A stretch of DNA of 14,631 nucleotides from JAVBNC01 sp031551765 (lineage in GTDB: Bacteria; Desulfobacterota; Desulfovibrionia; Desulfovibrionales; Desulfovibrionaceae). The translations under genes were made by a program, and so were the position numbers. The stretch spans positions 1-14,631 of the forward strand of contig JAVBNC010000117.1 of NCBI GenBank assembly GCA_031551765.1. Reading direction: 5' to 3'. Below are positions 12,906 to 14,631 of this stretch, piece after piece (position 1 is the first letter of the stretch; every line of letters starts with the position of its first letter). Under the pieces are notes generated by a model. It worked only from the letters and a program-made list of their open reading frames with translations, did not search any database and was not told the origin of the DNA.

Positions 12906-14447
12906 ATGAGCTACAGCAAGGTTATCGTCATTGACTACGGGGCCCAGTACACGCAGCTTATCGCCCGCCGCGTGCGCGAAGCCGGGGTGTATTCGGAAAT
13001 CCACCCCTGCACCGCCCCTTTTTCCGCCATCAAGGCGGCCAAGCCGGACGCCCTCATCCTTTCCGGCGGCCCGGACGACGTGGGGGAGCCCGGCGCGCCC
13101 ACCCTGGACCCGCAGCTTCTGGAACTGAACGTGCCCGTGCTGGGCATTTGCTACGGCATGCAGCTTCTGGCCCACAGCCTGGGCGGCAAGCTGGCCCACG
13201 CCAAAGACCGGGAATACGGCCGCGCGGAACTTTCCGTCACCGCGCCCTCCCCGCTCTGGAACGGCCTGAAAGGGCAAAAGAACTGCGCGGTGTGGATGAG
13301 CCACGGCAACCACGTGGCGGCCGTCCCGCAGAGCTTTTCCGTTATCGCTTCCACGCCCACCCTGCCCGTCGCGGCCATGATGGACGAAAAACGCCGCCTC
13401 TACGCCGTGCAGTTCCACCCGGAAGTGCACCACACGGAACACGGTTCCGCCATTCTGCAGAGCTTTTTGTTCGACGTGGCCAAGCTCAAGGCCGACTGGA
13501 GCATGACCTCCTTTGTGGAACGCTGCGTGGCCGAATGCGCGGCCACGGTGGGCGACAGCAAAGTGGTGCTGGCGCTCTCCGGCGGGGTGGATTCCACGGT
13601 GGTGGCGGCGCTTCTGCACCGGGCCATAGGCCCGCGCCTGCACTGCGTGTTCGTGGACCACGGCCTGATGCGCAAAAATGAAGGCGCGGAAGTGAAGGCC
13701 ATGCTGGAAAAGCACATGCCCGGCCTGAACCTGCACTACATCAACGCGGAAACAATGTTCCTGGAACGCCTGGACGGGGTGGAAGATCCGGAGCAGAAAC
13801 GCAAGATCATCGGCGCGGCCTTTATCGAGGTCTTCGAAAAAGAGGCCAAGTCCATAGAGGGCGTCACCTTCCTGGGCCAGGGCACCGTGTACCCGGACGT
13901 CATTGAGTCTTATTCCCCCAAGGGCGTGGTCATCAAAAGCCACCACAACGTGGGCGGGCTGCCGGAAAAGATGCACCTCAAGCTCATTGAGCCCCTGCGC
14001 GAGCTGTTCAAGGACGAAGTGCGCCGGGTGGGCACGGAACTGGGCCTGCCGGACCAGCTTATCTGGCGGCACCCCTTCCCCGGCCCGGGCCTGGCCGTGC
14101 GCCTCTTGGGCGCGGTCAGCAAGCCCAAGCTGGACGTGCTGCGCGAAGCGGACGCCATAGTACAGCAGGAACTGGTGGCTTCCGGCTGGTACCGCAAGGT
14201 CTGGCAGGGCTTTGCCGTGCTGCTGCCCCTGCGCACCGTGGGTGTGATGGGCGACGCCCGGACCTACGAAAACGTGGTGGCCCTGCGCATAGTGGACAGT
14301 GTGGACGCCATGACCGCGGACTGGAGCCAGCTGCCCCACGAGCTTTTGGGCACCATTTCCCGCCGCATCATCAACGAGGTGGCCGGGGTGAACCGGGTGG
14401 TGTACGATATCTCGTCCAAGCCGCCCAGCACCATCGAGTGGGAATAA
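12906..14447 (+). CDS. guaA: GMP synthase (glutamine-hydrolysing)
   Basis: Aminates XMP to GMP using glutamine and ATP, completing the GuaB pathway. The 513-residue protein has the full two-domain form. The class I glutamine amidotransferase domain (~5-195) has nucleophile C82 in GICYGMQ and partners H171 and E173 in QFHPEVHHTE. The ATP-pyrophosphatase domain starts at ~200, with PP-loop SGGVDS at 225-230 and the GQGTVYPDVIES motif. The C-terminal dimerisation domain includes HPFPGPGLAVR and ends DISSKPPSTIEWE, the usual family terminus that contacts XMP. ATG 12906 has AGGAAAGG upstream. The 57-base gap from guaB contains no evident terminator, so they are co-transcribed. Two strong hairpins follow the stop. 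Confidence 0.98.
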   Translation: MSYSKVIVIDYGAQYTQLIARRVREAGVYSEIHPCTAPFSAIKAAKPDALILSGGPDDVGEPGAPTLDPQLLELNVPVLGICYGMQLLAHSLGGKLAHAKDREYGRAELSVTAPSPLWNGLKGQKNCAVWMSHGNHVAAVPQSFSVIASTPTLPVAAMMDEKRRLYAVQFHPEVHHTEHGSAILQSFLFDVAKLKADWSMTSFVERCVAECAATVGDSKVVLALSGGVDSTVVAALLHRAIGPRLHCVFVDHGLMRKNEGAEVKAMLEKHMPGLNLHYINAETMFLERLDGVEDPEQKRKIIGAAFIEVFEKEAKSIEGVTFLGQGTVYPDVIESYSPKGVVIKSHHNVGGLPEKMHLKLIEPLRELFKDEVRRVGTELGLPDQLIWRHPFPGPGLAVRLLGAVSKPKLDVLREADAIVQQELVASGWYRKVWQGFAVLLPLRTVGVMGDARTYENVVALRIVDSVDAMTADWSQLPHELLGTISRRIINEVAGVNRVVYDISSKPPSTIEWE

Positions 14448-14492
14448 TAGGGGACTTTCCCCCGCAACAGATATACGCTACGTTTGAAAAAC

Positions 14493-14541
14493 GACCCCTC
14501 ATCCTCCCTCGCTGAAGTTTTTTGAAGAGAGGATGGGGGTC
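14493..14541 (+). terminator. Long stem-loop after guaA
   Basis: GACCCCTCATCCTC (14493-14506) pairs with GAGGATGGGGGTC (14529-14541) with a single bulged base; the 22-base loop includes a T6 run. It is the first of two adjacent hairpins closing the gua operon, but lacks a T-tail directly after the stem, so it may act with the next structure. Confidence 0.5.
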
Positions 14542-14542
14542 C

Positions 14543-14590
14543 GGGGGAGGGGGAGAAACTTTTTTGCAAAAAAGTTTCTCCCCTTCCCCC
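14543..14590. terminator. 24-bp near-perfect palindrome, bidirectional terminator
   Basis: Arms 14543-14566 and 14567-14590 are complementary throughout, with one G-T wobble. The G/C-rich base (GGGGGAGGGG side) encloses AAACTTTTTT/AAAAAAGTTT at the centre with no loop. It should form a very stable stem in RNA from either strand. It lies between guaA and the probable tat gene, whose Shine-Dalgarno begins only eight bases later, so that gene's promoter must overlap it or transcription must read through. Confidence 0.7.
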
Positions 14591-14607
14591 GGCCGCCGGA
14601 GGCCTCC

Positions 14608-14631
14608 ATGTTCGGCATAGGCGGGATGGAC
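14608..14631 (+). CDS. Probable TatA/TatB-family translocase subunit, first 8 codons only
   Basis: The window ends eight codons after ATG 14608, reading MFGIGGMD. GGAGG (14598-14602) is five bases upstream, so the start is convincing. MFGIG at the very N-terminus is characteristic of TatA/TatB proteins of the twin-arginine translocase, where it precedes the single membrane helix. Too little remains to separate TatA from TatB or exclude another small membrane protein. Confidence 0.5.

Noticed and set aside
12888..14339. 483-codon minus-strand frame opposite guaA
   Set aside because: His/Val/Gln-rich shadow of a complete GMP synthase.

Overview
The window is GC-rich bacterial DNA with tightly packed operons, strong palindromic terminators and one very AT-rich control region. 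Gene content and style (nadC-nadA without an adjacent nadB, an M20/YjiH/YjiG cluster, a two-[4Fe-4S] protein, a sigma54-like promoter) fit an anaerobic deltaproteobacterium such as a Desulfovibrio relative. This taxonomic reading is inference; no rRNA or other marker is present.

Layout. (1) 1-1329, minus: 3'-truncated GT4-type glycosyltransferase; the outermost ~115 bases are C/G-homopolymer rich and look like poor contig-edge sequence. (2) 1489-2961, plus: diguanylate cyclase with a degenerate receiver-like N-terminus and a GGEEF output domain, preceded by a sigma54-like site and followed by a bidirectional terminator. (3) 5461-3064, minus: M20 amidohydrolase, then YjiH-like and YjiG-like membrane proteins. 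This recalls the E. coli arrangement in which yjiH/yjiG accompany the dipeptidase iadA, with a different hydrolase here. (4) 5462-5941: a 480-base gene-free region, AT-rich with a 10-bp-period direct repeat array, then a GC-rich part able to form hairpins. (5) 5942-7287, plus: two translationally coupled genes, a two-cluster ferredoxin-like protein and a cysteine-containing partner, neither of which I recognise. (6) 7288-7483: a possible coding remnant and a 127-bp multi-hairpin element with terminal inverted repeats that runs into the mgtE stop codon. (7) 8887-7484, minus: MgtE magnesium transporter. (8) 9082-11048, plus: nadC-nadA. (9) 11049-11393: a 143-bp fold-back repeat, a double hairpin and a good sigma70-type promoter. 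(10) 11394-14447, plus: guaB-guaA, closed by two large hairpins. (11) 14608-14631: the first eight codons of a probable TatA/TatB gene, cut by the window edge.

Metabolically, nadC/nadA make nicotinate mononucleotide from iminoaspartate and dihydroxyacetone phosphate, and guaB/guaA take IMP to GMP. MgtE supplies Mg2+ and the cyclase uses GTP. The most novel parts are the uncharacterised Fe-S gene pair with its unusual upstream region and the two foldback repeat elements.
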